NCBI RefSeq assembly: GCF_003112555.1
Contig: NZ_BEWB01000003.1
Location: forward strand, 62,001 to 126,000
Length of the DNA stretch: 64,000 bases
Origin: Streptomyces coelicoflavus
GTDB taxonomy: Bacteria > Actinomycetota > Actinomycetes > Streptomycetales > Streptomycetaceae
Direction of reading: 5' to 3'
In this document: in pieces, positions 26,408-34,233 of the stretch
How the letters are laid out: every line of letters begins with the position of its first letter
Position numbering within the stretch: the stretch's first letter is position 1
Notes under the pieces: model-generated
The model's input: only the letters and a program-made list of their open reading frames with translations
Databases searched by the model: none
Told to the model about the DNA's origin: nothing
Translations under genes and position numbers: made by a program

Positions 26408-27181
26408 ATGAGCAAGCAGCCGAAATACCGGCAGGTGGCCGATGCCCTGCGCCGAGAGATCGACAGCGGCAAGTACGCGTCGGACCCTCGGCTGCCGTCG
26501 GAGAGCGAACTGATGAAGCGCTTTGACGCTTCGAGGAACACCGTGCGGAACGGACTAAGTCTCCTGGTCAGCCAGGGTCTTGTGTCCTCCAGCCAAGGGT
26601 TGGGCTACGAGGTCCGATCACACGAGGTGTTCAAGCTCAACGCGTCTCGGTTCGAGAACCTGGACTTCCCGCAGAACGGCGACGCGTACCGCACGGACGT
26701 GACGAACGCAGGCCGCCGACCGCACCAGACGTTCCGAGTCGAGATGACCCCGGCATCTGCAGATGTCGCGGAACGGTTGAAGGTCGATGCGGGCTCCACC
26801 ACGGTTCTGCGGTTCTGCCACCGGTTCGTCGATGACGTGCCGTGGTCGACACAAGCCACGTGGTACCCGGGGTGGCTCGCAGAGCGGTCACCACGGCTCG
26901 CAGAGCCGGGCGACATCGAAGAGGGGACTACGCGGTATCTCGCGTCGCACGGCATCGAGCAAGTGGGCTACTTCGACGAGATCGCGGCCCGCATGCCGAC
27001 CCCCGAAGAGGCGCGCCTCTTGGAGATCGGCGCTGGGGTGCCCGTGCTGCTCTGGACGCGAACCGGCTACTCGGAGGATAGGCCGATCCGCTGCACGGTC
27101 ACCACCTTCCGGGGCGACCTCAACCAGATGAACTACGAGATCGGCACCCTGTCCGGCCGGAAAGAGAACGAGCCTCGGTGA
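26408..27181 (+). CDS. GntR-family repressor with UTRA domain (KorSA-like)
   Basis: A 257-residue regulator. The N-terminal winged helix has KYRQVADALRREIDSGKYASDPRLPSESELMKRFDASRNTVRNGLSLLVSQGLV, and the rest is a UTRA ligand domain (TVLRFCHRFVDDVPWSTQATWYP ... LWTRTGYSEDRPIRCTVTTFRGD). In pSAM2 the equivalent KorSA keeps the element integrated by repressing its activator. ATG 26408 is used because the family starts there; earlier in-frame starts lie in the operator region. The inverted operators just upstream suggest autoregulation. Its stop overlaps the GNAT gene (GTGA). Confidence 0.92.
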   Translation: MSKQPKYRQVADALRREIDSGKYASDPRLPSESELMKRFDASRNTVRNGLSLLVSQGLVSSSQGLGYEVRSHEVFKLNASRFENLDFPQNGDAYRTDVTNAGRRPHQTFRVEMTPASADVAERLKVDAGSTTVLRFCHRFVDDVPWSTQATWYPGWLAERSPRLAEPGDIEEGTTRYLASHGIEQVGYFDEIAARMPTPEEARLLEIGAGVPVLLWTRTGYSEDRPIRCTVTTFRGDLNQMNYEIGTLSGRKENEPR

Positions 27182-27747
27182 GAATCTGCCCAGCGCAACC
27201 GCACGACCTGGCCAAGCTGCTCGCCTTCCGGCAGGAGGCAGCAGCTTGGCTGTCTCGTCTCGGTACCGACCAGTGGCAGCGCCCCTACCCTGCTGACAAG
27301 CTGCTCGCCACCATCAAGGCGGGGGAAGTTTTCATGGTGCGCGACGAAGACGCCACGGCGGCCACGATCACGTTGACCTCGGAAGCAGAAGAGGGCCTGT
27401 GGACCGCTGACGAGCTGAGGGAACCTTCCCTGTTCATCAACAAGCTGACCGTGGGGCGAACGCACGCCGGCCAGAACCTTGGTGGTCGACTGCTCGATTG
27501 GGCCGTGGACCGTGGTCATCGTGCGGGTGCCGAGTGGCTGCGTCTGGACGCTTGGACGACAAACACCGGCTTGCAGGCTTACTACCTGCGCCACGGTTTC
27601 CGGCATGTCCGAACGGTTCACGAAGGGACCGCTGTAAACGGTGGACCAAGGGTGTCAGGGTGGCTTGCACAGCGGGCGACGGGCCTCGCTGCGCACGGCT
27701 TTACAGACGAAACCCCCGCTCCGGCGCGAGTGATCTGCCGTAGATGA
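27178..27747 (+). CDS. GNAT-family N-acetyltransferase
   Basis: A 189-residue acetyltransferase: MRICPAQPHDLAKLLAFRQEAAAWL, the central strand LFINKLTVGRTHAGQNLGGRLLDWAV with the acetyl-CoA loop GQNLGG, and LDAWTTNTGLQAYYLRHGF. The GTG start overlaps the repressor stop by four bases, so they are co-expressed. GNAT genes often pair with the GntR regulator in AICEs; the substrate is unknown. Confidence 0.87.
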   Translation: MRICPAQPHDLAKLLAFRQEAAAWLSRLGTDQWQRPYPADKLLATIKAGEVFMVRDEDATAATITLTSEAEEGLWTADELREPSLFINKLTVGRTHAGQNLGGRLLDWAVDRGHRAGAEWLRLDAWTTNTGLQAYYLRHGFRHVRTVHEGTAVNGGPRVSGWLAQRATGLAAHGFTDETPAPARVICRR

Positions 27748-27765
27748 AACGATCACCAAACCCCA

Positions 27766-28602
27766 CTAAACCCCGAGTACATACCTTCTATTGGCGACTT
27801 GCCAAGCCCTAATTCGTCGAATCACATCCCACGTCTCCAGCGTTTCCGACGTTAGTGCGGACCGCATCATTCTAGCGAGGGACTCGGTAGTTACTTCTAC
27901 TCGATAGTTTGCCCTTAGCAGGAAGGAAAGTGCGCGCACTAGGTCTTTCCCGTGACACATCCCCGAATCTCCTGGCGTTTGCTCCACCAGCTTCACCCAA
28001 TCTGATACGCCAATCACATCCGCGACCTTGGTATGCATGGCACGTATCAGCTTTTCAAGGTCCATGGTCCTAGTGTTGGTGTTCCAGTAGCGAGCAAGCC
28101 TTAGGTCTTCAAGATGAAGTGGAACGCCTAGAGGTTGTGCGGCCATACGCACACGCCCCAGAGGAAGCGCTACCGTCTCGGCGTCACTGCGCAACCTGCT
28201 GACGATCTGCCGACAGGCTGCTCGCGATTCCAGCGCTCGGGGGACCAAATCGAGCACAAGCGCTTCAAGTAGTCCGAGTGTAAGTAGATCGCTTTCCATA
28301 TCCGTTAGCGTTGTGATAATTAGGTCAGGTGCGCCTGCGAGTGCCCCCCTGCGGACCTCATAGTCGCAGTCAGTAACGAAAACAATTTTCCCTCGCTGCT
28401 CCGCATTCGCCTTCTGATGAGCACTGATAAGGAGCTTACGTCCGCCTGCTGGCAAGATCTGTGCGTGATCACACACATGGCGAGCGAATATTCGTTTATC
28501 GTCGGGACCTTCAACTACTAGAATACCCCTGGATTCGCCCAGCCCGTCCGCGCGGAGTTCAGCATCCATAAGCAACTCGAAGGCGTTTGTGTACTCAGGC
28601 AC
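27766..28602 (-). CDS. DUF4435 / TOPRIM-domain effector, AriB-like (PARIS system)
   Basis: A 278-residue protein of the DUF4435 type. A TOPRIM-like fold is visible: GILVVEGPDDKRIF with acidic Glu31, KIVFVTDCDYE with Asp78 and Asp80, then TLTDMESDLL with further acidic residues. In PARIS systems the equivalent AriB is the nuclease-like toxin released from AriA after phage anti-restriction proteins are sensed, and it cuts tRNA. The start is GTG 28602, four bases after the ATPase stop. Codon use (ATA, CTA, AAA, AGG) and about 55 percent GC in sampled lines differ sharply from the host. Function is inferred from architecture. Confidence 0.8.
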   Translation of the reverse strand: MPEYTNAFELLMDAELRADGLGESRGILVVEGPDDKRIFARHVCDHAQILPAGGRKLLISAHQKANAEQRGKIVFVTDCDYEVRRGALAGAPDLIITTLTDMESDLLTLGLLEALVLDLVPRALESRAACRQIVSRLRSDAETVALPLGRVRMAAQPLGVPLHLEDLRLARYWNTNTRTMDLEKLIRAMHTKVADVIGVSDWVKLVEQTPGDSGMCHGKDLVRALSFLLRANYRVEVTTESLARMMRSALTSETLETWDVIRRIRAWQVANRRYVLGV

Positions 28603-28606
28603 GAAG

Positions 28607-29953
28607 TCACCCGTCCAGCGATCGTCGCAAATCGGTCCGCCCAGCGATCAAAGTAGGAGAATGGGTAGCCAACAGAAAATATGTGCCCGACGCGGTAGAG
28701 ATTTCCGTCAAGTCATCCACGAATGTTGATTGCCAAAGAACATGCAACGAGAGCTCCGGCTCGTCGATCATCACCAAAGTTCCCGGCGGCGCCTCAAAGA
28801 GAAGCTTATGAGCCAGGATGAACATTTGCTGCTCACCGCTTGATAGATGGACAGGACTGATATCTTCCCCTGTACGGGTCGATGCGATCTTAAATCCGTC
28901 TTTGTCATCGATACGGATTTCCTTGTCCCTGTAGTGCCTGCGCAGAAATTCGATAAAAGGCTCCAATCTCTGGCGTAGCGGCTCAAAAGTGGAAAGCTTT
29001 TCCTTCGTGTCGGATAGATAGGTGGCAATCAGTGCAACCGAGTCGGGGTTATTGAGAGGAAGATCTGCGATGGAGTCTTCGATCTCAGTGGGGCTAATAA
29101 GCCCCGTCGTCGCTAGTGAAGATCGAATAGACTGAACCTTTTGAAACTCTCGCAACACATCCTTGCTGCCACCAAACTCTCTCTGCGAGCTAATCGCCGA
29201 GAAAACCCTGCGCGGGAAATTTTGATCCAGATTCTGCGACGCTGTGCCGTATAGCGATTTGTACCTTTGCACTTCGTCATTGATATGCAGTACGGCGGCT
29301 TCAATGGCCGCAACTACGCCGATCGTTTCGCCATCCCCTCGCTTCTTCGGGCGACGCCTACGCTCAGGAGCCAAACGCTGATCTGTAACGAAAAGAGCTG
29401 GGAAAGATTGCGGAATGTTCTCGACCCATCCCGGCTTATCCGATTGCGGATTGACAGCATAGCGGTGAATTAGCCGATTGCGCGCCTCAGGTGTCAGGTC
29501 ATCCCACTCCTCCACTCCAAATGCATCTCGAAGATTAAAAAGGCTCCTCTCCATACTTGGAGTTAGCCTAGACTCCGAATCCAATGTATAGCGCCAGTGC
29601 TTTGGCCTTCCTGTCCTGCGCCTCAATTGAAGCTCCAGACGGTCGTTGGAGATTTTTTGAATACGAAGCATCGCGTCTTCAAAGACGAGAGCCATGGCAT
29701 CGAAATCAGTCCGAATGAGAGCACTAAAGTGACCACGACTGATCCAGTTAATGGAGCGAAGGACTGTAGACTTCCCCGTCCCGTTCGCCCCCGTCAGGAT
29801 GGTCGGCTCGTCGACGTCAAGAGCGAACTCGTGATCGTAGTAGCCAAATAGCCCGGATACCGAGTAGTGCACGAGCCGCCCGAAGTGGGCGAACTTGACG
29901 TCTTCGTTGTTAGGCCCTTCGTTGCCGGGCTGTTCAAGGAAAGTGTCATCCAT
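28607..29953 (-). CDS. ABC-type AAA ATPase, AriA-like (PARIS system)
   Basis: A 448-residue SMC/ABC-like ATPase. Walker A TGANGTGKST is at about residues 54-63, the ABC signature LSSGEQQM at 370-377, Walker B LVMIDEPELSLH at 393-404, and an H-loop in LLATHSPTLI near 431. Between them is a helical insertion. It is followed four bases later by a DUF4435 gene, the order and domain pairing of PARIS AriA-AriB, where AriA senses phage triggers and holds AriB. GC drops toward 45-58 percent in sampled lines, so the pair was acquired from a lower-GC source. The start ATG 29953 has GAGGAC upstream. Confidence 0.83.
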   Translation of the reverse strand: MDDTFLEQPGNEGPNNEDVKFAHFGRLVHYSVSGLFGYYDHEFALDVDEPTILTGANGTGKSTVLRSINWISRGHFSALIRTDFDAMALVFEDAMLRIQKISNDRLELQLRRRTGRPKHWRYTLDSESRLTPSMERSLFNLRDAFGVEEWDDLTPEARNRLIHRYAVNPQSDKPGWVENIPQSFPALFVTDQRLAPERRRRPKKRGDGETIGVVAAIEAAVLHINDEVQRYKSLYGTASQNLDQNFPRRVFSAISSQREFGGSKDVLREFQKVQSIRSSLATTGLISPTEIEDSIADLPLNNPDSVALIATYLSDTKEKLSTFEPLRQRLEPFIEFLRRHYRDKEIRIDDKDGFKIASTRTGEDISPVHLSSGEQQMFILAHKLLFEAPPGTLVMIDEPELSLHVLWQSTFVDDLTEISTASGTYFLLATHSPTLIAGRTDLRRSLDG

Positions 29954-30338
29954 GGCTGTCCTCGAAGTCGTTCAGACGGGGCTCGACAGTACCCCAGACA
30001 TGCCGCAATAGGAGTCTCGTTGACGCATATTGGACCTGGTGCTCAGGGCCGTCGAAGAAGCCCTCGCAATGGTCCGCAGCGGACAGCCCGGCGGCGCCCT
30101 GTGGACCCAACCTCGGACGCCATCGACCAGGAACGCATGCGTCATCACCGGTAAGGCTGGCGCAGTGGCCCACGACGGCTGACGTCCGTACTCCCTCCCA
30201 TCGCTCCCGAGGACGCCGTTCGTTGTCCTCATCCTTGTCCAGTTCACTGACGGCTGTTGTCGTCCACCGCCGTACGCCCGCCCCACCTGACCTGCACCGT
30301 GATCCTTTGTGAACGACGCCGGACGGCCACGCGGACAG
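29954..30338. other. Non-coding end of the AICE between the PARIS-like genes and attR
   Basis: A 385-base stretch with the GC climbing back toward the host level. It must contain the promoter of the ATPase gene. No frame here shows a recognisable protein. Frames crossing it also run through the duplicated tRNA piece and are not credible. Confidence 0.6.
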
Positions 30339-30426
30339 TTGGAAAGCGTGTTGGGGGCAACCCCTCACGAGTTCGAATCTCGTATCCTCCGCCAGTGCCT
30401 CACCGGGCACGATGTCGAAGGGCCCC
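30339..30426 (+). repeat. attR, 88-bp direct repeat with partial tRNA-Ser
   Basis: An exact copy of 15731-15818: the 3' part of tRNA-Ser(GGA) from the anticodon loop to CCA and 40 more bases. The 5' half of the tRNA is missing, so this is the right border of the element and not a working tRNA. Confidence 0.96.
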
Positions 30427-30448
30427 ACCGTTCGCGGTGGGGCCCTTC
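30417..30448 (+). terminator. Terminator beyond attR (original tRNA-Ser terminator)
   Basis: GAAGGGCCCCACCG and CGGTGGGGCCCTTC form a 14-bp stem with a four-base loop. Its first arm is in the att repeat; it is probably the terminator that followed tRNA-Ser before the element integrated. Confidence 0.9.
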
Positions 30449-30733
30449 GACGTGTCTCAGCCACAGGCTCACGGATCGGCCAGTGACCTCCCTGCCCGTG
30501 GACGCCGGGCGCCGGATGCCGGGTGCCGTCGTGGGCTCTCGCGACGTTTTTGGGCACATGCGCCCTTGAGGAAGACATGAGGCGGATTCGTGTCTTTCGT
30601 CATAGTCGTGATGATCTTGATGTGGTGGGGTGATCGCCGACCACCCGGGTACGCGCATCCCTTCCCGCTCATACGAGAACCGGGCGTGCTGCGCCGTACC
30701 CGAAATCAGCCCAGAATGGGGAACTTCGGGCAC
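30427..30733. other. Chromosomal gap right of the AICE
   Basis: About 307 bases holding the remaining terminator arm and, nearer 30590-30700, AT-richer sequence that is probably the promoter of the secreted-protein gene. No gene is seen. Confidence 0.5.
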
Positions 30734-31474
30734 ATGTCCAACAGAACGATCAACCGCACCATGTTCACGCGCGCCGCCGTACTCGTCTCCGCGCTCACGG
30801 CCGGCGCGGTCTTCGCCACCAGCACCGGAGCGCAGGCGGCCGGGGTCACTCCCGGCACTTCCGCCGCTCCCGGCACTTTCGCCACTGCTGGCACCACCAC
30901 CGTCGTCGGCGACTTCACCGCCGATGAACTGGAGCAGGGCAGGATCCTGGCCGAGGGCATAGCCGAACTCGGCATCAGCGAGAGCCAGTTTGCCGACGCG
31001 TTGGAGATCTCGCTCACCCGCACCATCGACTTCCAGGGCCTGCGCGACCGGCTCGCGGCGCTGCCCGCGTCGCCCACCGCTCAGCAGACGGCCGAGGCCG
31101 CCCACTCCGGCGACGCCGACGCCCAAGCCGCCTTGCTGCCCGTCCTGGCGAACGAGAAGGTCCGCCACGCCACTCTCGAGAGCCTTGCCGCCGAGAGCGG
31201 CGAAAAGGCCCCCGTCGTTGCTTTCGGCTGGTGGGACCAGACCAAGTTCGTTGTCGGCTGCTCCGCGGCCGTGGCGGGGGTGCTGATCTCCTTCGTCCCC
31301 GCCGGCTCGGGCGTCCGGGTGGCCCGCGCCGTCAAACTGTTCAAGAGTTACGGCGCCAAGAAGACGGCCACGATCCTCTGGCGCTTCATGAAGGGCAAGC
31401 ACGTGGGTTCGAAGGAGCGGGAAGCCGTCAAGGCGTTCATCGGCATCAGCGCCATTCAGAAGGCCTGCACGTGA
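30734..31474 (+). CDS. Secreted protein of unknown function
   Basis: A 246-residue protein with a clear Sec signal peptide (FTRAAVLVSALTAGAVFATSTGAQAAG). The mature part has a helical domain (FTADELEQGRILAEGIAELG...) and a C-terminal half with one hydrophobic stretch (KFVVGCSAAVAGVLISFVPAGSG) between two cysteines, then basic helices. ATG 30734 is preferred; ATG 30716 would add six residues. A small membrane protein gene follows 19 bases later, so the two may act together. The hydrophobic core with basic helices is bacteriocin-like, but no family is recognised. Confidence 0.75.
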   Translation: MSNRTINRTMFTRAAVLVSALTAGAVFATSTGAQAAGVTPGTSAAPGTFATAGTTTVVGDFTADELEQGRILAEGIAELGISESQFADALEISLTRTIDFQGLRDRLAALPASPTAQQTAEAAHSGDADAQAALLPVLANEKVRHATLESLAAESGEKAPVVAFGWWDQTKFVVGCSAAVAGVLISFVPAGSGVRVARAVKLFKSYGAKKTATILWRFMKGKHVGSKEREAVKAFIGISAIQKACT

Positions 31475-31493
31475 CCCTGGCGGAGGTGAACAA

Positions 31494-31892
31494 GTGACTC
31501 TGGAGCATGTCTCCGTTGCCGTTCTGGCTGCGGAAATCGTCCTCATGCTGCTTGCCCGTCTGGGCACCGAGCGGCGGCACTGGCGCCACCGCAGGAAGGG
31601 AGGAGTGGCACCCCGGAAGCGTGACGACATCAGGCTCGGACCCGGCCTGGTGTACTCCGTCGCGGCGCTGGCTCTGGTAGCGGTAGCCGTGTTCAGCGGT
31701 AGTGACTTCGAGTGGAGTATCGGCACGCTGAGCCTGCTCGGCGTGCTCGGCGTGCTGGTTCCGGGCTACGCCGCCCATTCCGTCATGCTGCTCGGCACAC
31801 ACGGCGACCACAAGCCGCTCAAGGGGCGGCACGAGACGCTGGCATACGTGCTGGCCGCGCTCGGTGGGGCCGCCGCGGTCGCGTTCGTCTGA
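31494..31892 (+). CDS. Small integral membrane protein
   Basis: A 132-residue protein with four likely transmembrane helices (VAVLAAEIVLMLLARL, GLVYSVAALALVAVAVF, LSLLGVLGVLVPGYAAHSV, LAYVLAALGGAAAVAFV) and a basic cytoplasmic loop between the first two. The GTG start at 31494 has GGAGGTGAA just upstream. It follows the secreted-protein gene on the same strand and could be its export or immunity partner; this is only inference. Confidence 0.75.
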   Translation: MTLEHVSVAVLAAEIVLMLLARLGTERRHWRHRRKGGVAPRKRDDIRLGPGLVYSVAALALVAVAVFSGSDFEWSIGTLSLLGVLGVLVPGYAAHSVMLLGTHGDHKPLKGRHETLAYVLAALGGAAAVAFV

Positions 31893-32125
31893 CCACCCGT
31901 ACCACCCGTACCACCCGCACCACCGGTGCTGGGCGCACGCATGCCGGGTGTGCCCAGCACCGTCTTCGTCCGGGTCATTTCATTCCTTCTTCCCGGGCCC
32001 GGCACTGCTCCGTCGAGGGGAATTCTCGCGCGCCAACCGGTGCATTCTCCCGGTCGAGCGACCGGGCGGCGTTTTCTGCGGGTATGGAGCGGACTGGTCT
32101 GTTCCGTTCCAGTGAAGGAGGGCCG

Positions 32126-33013
32126 GTGGCCGAACGGGTGGTTCATCGACGCGGTTATCGAAAGGGTCTCGGCGGAGAGATGTGCGCCGAGTTCCTGGGG
32201 ACGTTCGTCCTGATTCTGTTCGGCGTCGGTTCGGTGGCCGTCGCCGTCGCCGGGCTGCCGGGGTCCGGTCGGCAGACCGCGGACTTCGGCCCCGCCAACT
32301 GGCTCATCATCTCGTGGGGCTGGGGTCTCGCCGTCGTGTTCGGCGTCTACGTGGCCGGCGGCATCAGCGGGGCGCACCTCAATCCCGCGGTGACCCTCGG
32401 GTTCGCGGTGCGGCGGGACTTCCCGTGGCGGAAGGTCCTGCCCTACTGGCTCGCGCAGGTCGTGGGCGCCTTCGTCGCCGCCGCTCTCGTGTACGCCTGC
32501 TACCGGTGGGCGATCGACGCGGCCATCGCCAAGGCCGGCGAGACCCGGGAGACGTCGCTGACGACGTACTCGATCTTCGCCACGTTCCCCGCCGAGTACT
32601 TCGGCGACTCCTGGTGGGGCCCCCTGCTCGACCAGATCGTGGGGACGGGCATGCTGCTGCTGCTGATCTGCGCGCTGATCGACACCCGCAACACGGCGCC
32701 GAAGGCCAATCTCCACCCGTACCTCATCGGACTCGTCGTCGTCGCGATCGGCCTCACCTTCGGCACCAACGCGGGGTACGCGATCAATCCGGCCCGCGAC
32801 TTCGGCCCCCGCCTGTTCACCTTCTTCGAGGGCTGGGGCGACATCGCGCTGCCCGGCACCTTCGAGTGGTTCAGCGGCTACTGGTGGATCCCCATCGTCG
32901 GCCCGCTCATCGGCGGGGTCGTCGGGGTCCTGGTGTACGACCTGCTCATCAGCCCGGTGATCAAGGCCAGGTTGAGCGAGCGCGAGGAAGGGCCGGCCAC
33001 CGAGGAGCCCTGA
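32126..33013 (+). CDS. MIP-family channel, glycerol facilitator type
   Basis: A 295-residue channel with six membrane helices and two NPA boxes, GAHLNPAVTLGF and AINPARDFGPR. The Asp right after the second NPA and the GlpF-like insertion between helices mark an aquaglyceroporin rather than a strict water channel. GTG 32126 follows AAGGAGG closely; the hydrophobic domain starts near MCAEFLGTFVLILFGVGS, and later starts are possible. No glycerol kinase is nearby, so its physiological solute is open. Confidence 0.88.
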   Translation: MAERVVHRRGYRKGLGGEMCAEFLGTFVLILFGVGSVAVAVAGLPGSGRQTADFGPANWLIISWGWGLAVVFGVYVAGGISGAHLNPAVTLGFAVRRDFPWRKVLPYWLAQVVGAFVAAALVYACYRWAIDAAIAKAGETRETSLTTYSIFATFPAEYFGDSWWGPLLDQIVGTGMLLLLICALIDTRNTAPKANLHPYLIGLVVVAIGLTFGTNAGYAINPARDFGPRLFTFFEGWGDIALPGTFEWFSGYWWIPIVGPLIGGVVGVLVYDLLISPVIKARLSEREEGPATEEP

Positions 33014-33099
33014 CGCGACCGATTTGCCCCCTCTCGTCCACCGGAGAACCATGAGAAGTGGGTCACGGGGGAATCGACGGGCGTACGGAGGTCGCGATC

Positions 33100-34233
33100 A
33101 TGAAGGCTGTCGTCTACAAGGGGCCGTTCTCTGTCGCGGTCGAAGAGGTGGACAGGCCGGACATCCAGCACCCGAACGACGTGGTCGTGCGCGTCACCTC
33201 GACCGCCATCTGCGGGTCCGACCTGCACATGTACGAGGGGCGCACCGCCGCCGAGCCGGGCATCGTCTTCGGGCACGAGAACATGGGGATCGTCGACCGG
33301 GTCGGTGAGGGCGTCACCGGGCTGAAGGAGGGCGACCGCGTGGTCATGCCCTTCAACGTCGCGTGCGGCTTCTGCACCAACTGCGCCGCCGGTTACACGG
33401 GTTACTGCACGACCGTCAATCCCGGCTTCGCGGGCGGCGCGTACGGCTATGTGTCCATGGGCCCCTGGCAGGGCGGCCAGGCCGAGTACCTCCGGGTTCC
33501 GTACGCCGACTTCAACTGCCTGAAGCTGCCCGAGGGCGACGCGCACGAGACCGACTTCATCCTGCTCGCCGACATCTTCCCGACCGGCTACCACGGTTGC
33601 GAACTCGCCGACGTCCGTCCCGGCGAGAGCGTCGCGGTGTACGGGGCCGGTCCGGTCGGGCTCATGGCCGCCTACTCGGCGCTGCTGCGCGGCGCGAAGA
33701 AGGTGTTCGTGGTCGACCGCGTCCCGGAGCGGCTGCACAAGGCCGAGGAGATCGGCGCGGTGCCGGTCGACTTCTCCGCGGGCGACCCGGTCGAGCAGAT
33801 CAAGGAGCAGACCGGAGGCGCCGGCACCGACAAGGGTGTGGACGCCGTCGGCTACCAGGCGACGGCCGGCGGGACGGACAAGGAGGAACCGGCGACCGTC
33901 CTGAACTCGCTGGTCAACACGGTCCGGCCGACCGGGGCCCTGGGCGTTCCCGGGCTCTACGTCCCGGCCGACCCGGGCGGTCCGGACGAGCAGGCCAAGC
34001 AGGGCATGCTCCTCGTCGCGATCGGCAGGCTCTTCGAGAAGGGGCTGCGGGTGGGGACGGGGCAGTGCAACGTCAAGCGGTACAACCGCCAGCTGCGCGA
34101 CATGATCGTCGAGGGCCGGGCCCGGCCGAGCTTCGTCGTCTCCCACGAGCTGCCGCTGGACCAGGCGCCGTCCGGCTACGACAAGTTCGACAAGCGGATC
34201 GAGGGCTACACGAAGGTGGTCCTTCACCCCTGA
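33100..34233 (+). CDS. Zinc-dependent dehydrogenase, glutathione-independent formaldehyde dehydrogenase type
   Basis: A 377-residue medium-chain dehydrogenase. Catalytic zinc ligands appear in AICGSDLHMYEG and GHENMG, structural cysteines in NVACGFCTNCAAGYTGYC, and the NAD-binding site in VAVYGAGPVGLMAAYSA. The loop NPGFAGGAYGYVSMGPWQGGQAEY and HETDFILLADIFPTGYHGCE match the glutathione-independent formaldehyde dehydrogenase group. ATG 33100 has GGAGG nine bases upstream. The gene stands alone and ends overlapping the convergent membrane-protein gene by about ten bases. Confidence 0.88.
   Translation: MKAVVYKGPFSVAVEEVDRPDIQHPNDVVVRVTSTAICGSDLHMYEGRTAAEPGIVFGHENMGIVDRVGEGVTGLKEGDRVVMPFNVACGFCTNCAAGYTGYCTTVNPGFAGGAYGYVSMGPWQGGQAEYLRVPYADFNCLKLPEGDAHETDFILLADIFPTGYHGCELADVRPGESVAVYGAGPVGLMAAYSALLRGAKKVFVVDRVPERLHKAEEIGAVPVDFSAGDPVEQIKEQTGGAGTDKGVDAVGYQATAGGTDKEEPATVLNSLVNTVRPTGALGVPGLYVPADPGGPDEQAKQGMLLVAIGRLFEKGLRVGTGQCNVKRYNRQLRDMIVEGRARPSFVVSHELPLDQAPSGYDKFDKRIEGYTKVVLHP

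Larger units (their letters stand above)
15731..30426. mobile_element. Actinomycete integrative and conjugative element (AICE) in tRNA-Ser(GGA)
   Basis: A 14.7-kb element bounded by an 88-bp perfect direct repeat. It carries a tyrosine integrase next to attL, an excisionase, a prim-pol plus P-loop replication pair, a TraB/FtsK transfer ATPase, Spd-like membrane proteins, a GntR-type repressor and a GNAT protein, the same modules as pSAM2-type AICEs. A methyltransferase and a two-gene PARIS-like cassette are extra cargo. All core genes are intact, so excision and transfer look possible. Most genes are on the minus strand; the repressor and GNAT genes face the other way. Confidence 0.95.

Noticed and set aside
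30339..30426. A second tRNA-Ser gene
   Set aside because: Only the part from the anticodon loop to CCA is present; acceptor 5' strand and D-arm are missing, so it is attR.
29946..30578. A 210-codon leftward frame across attR
   Set aside because: It runs through the duplicated tRNA piece and terminator, has protein text typical of tRNA read in a wrong frame, and no ribosome site or domain.
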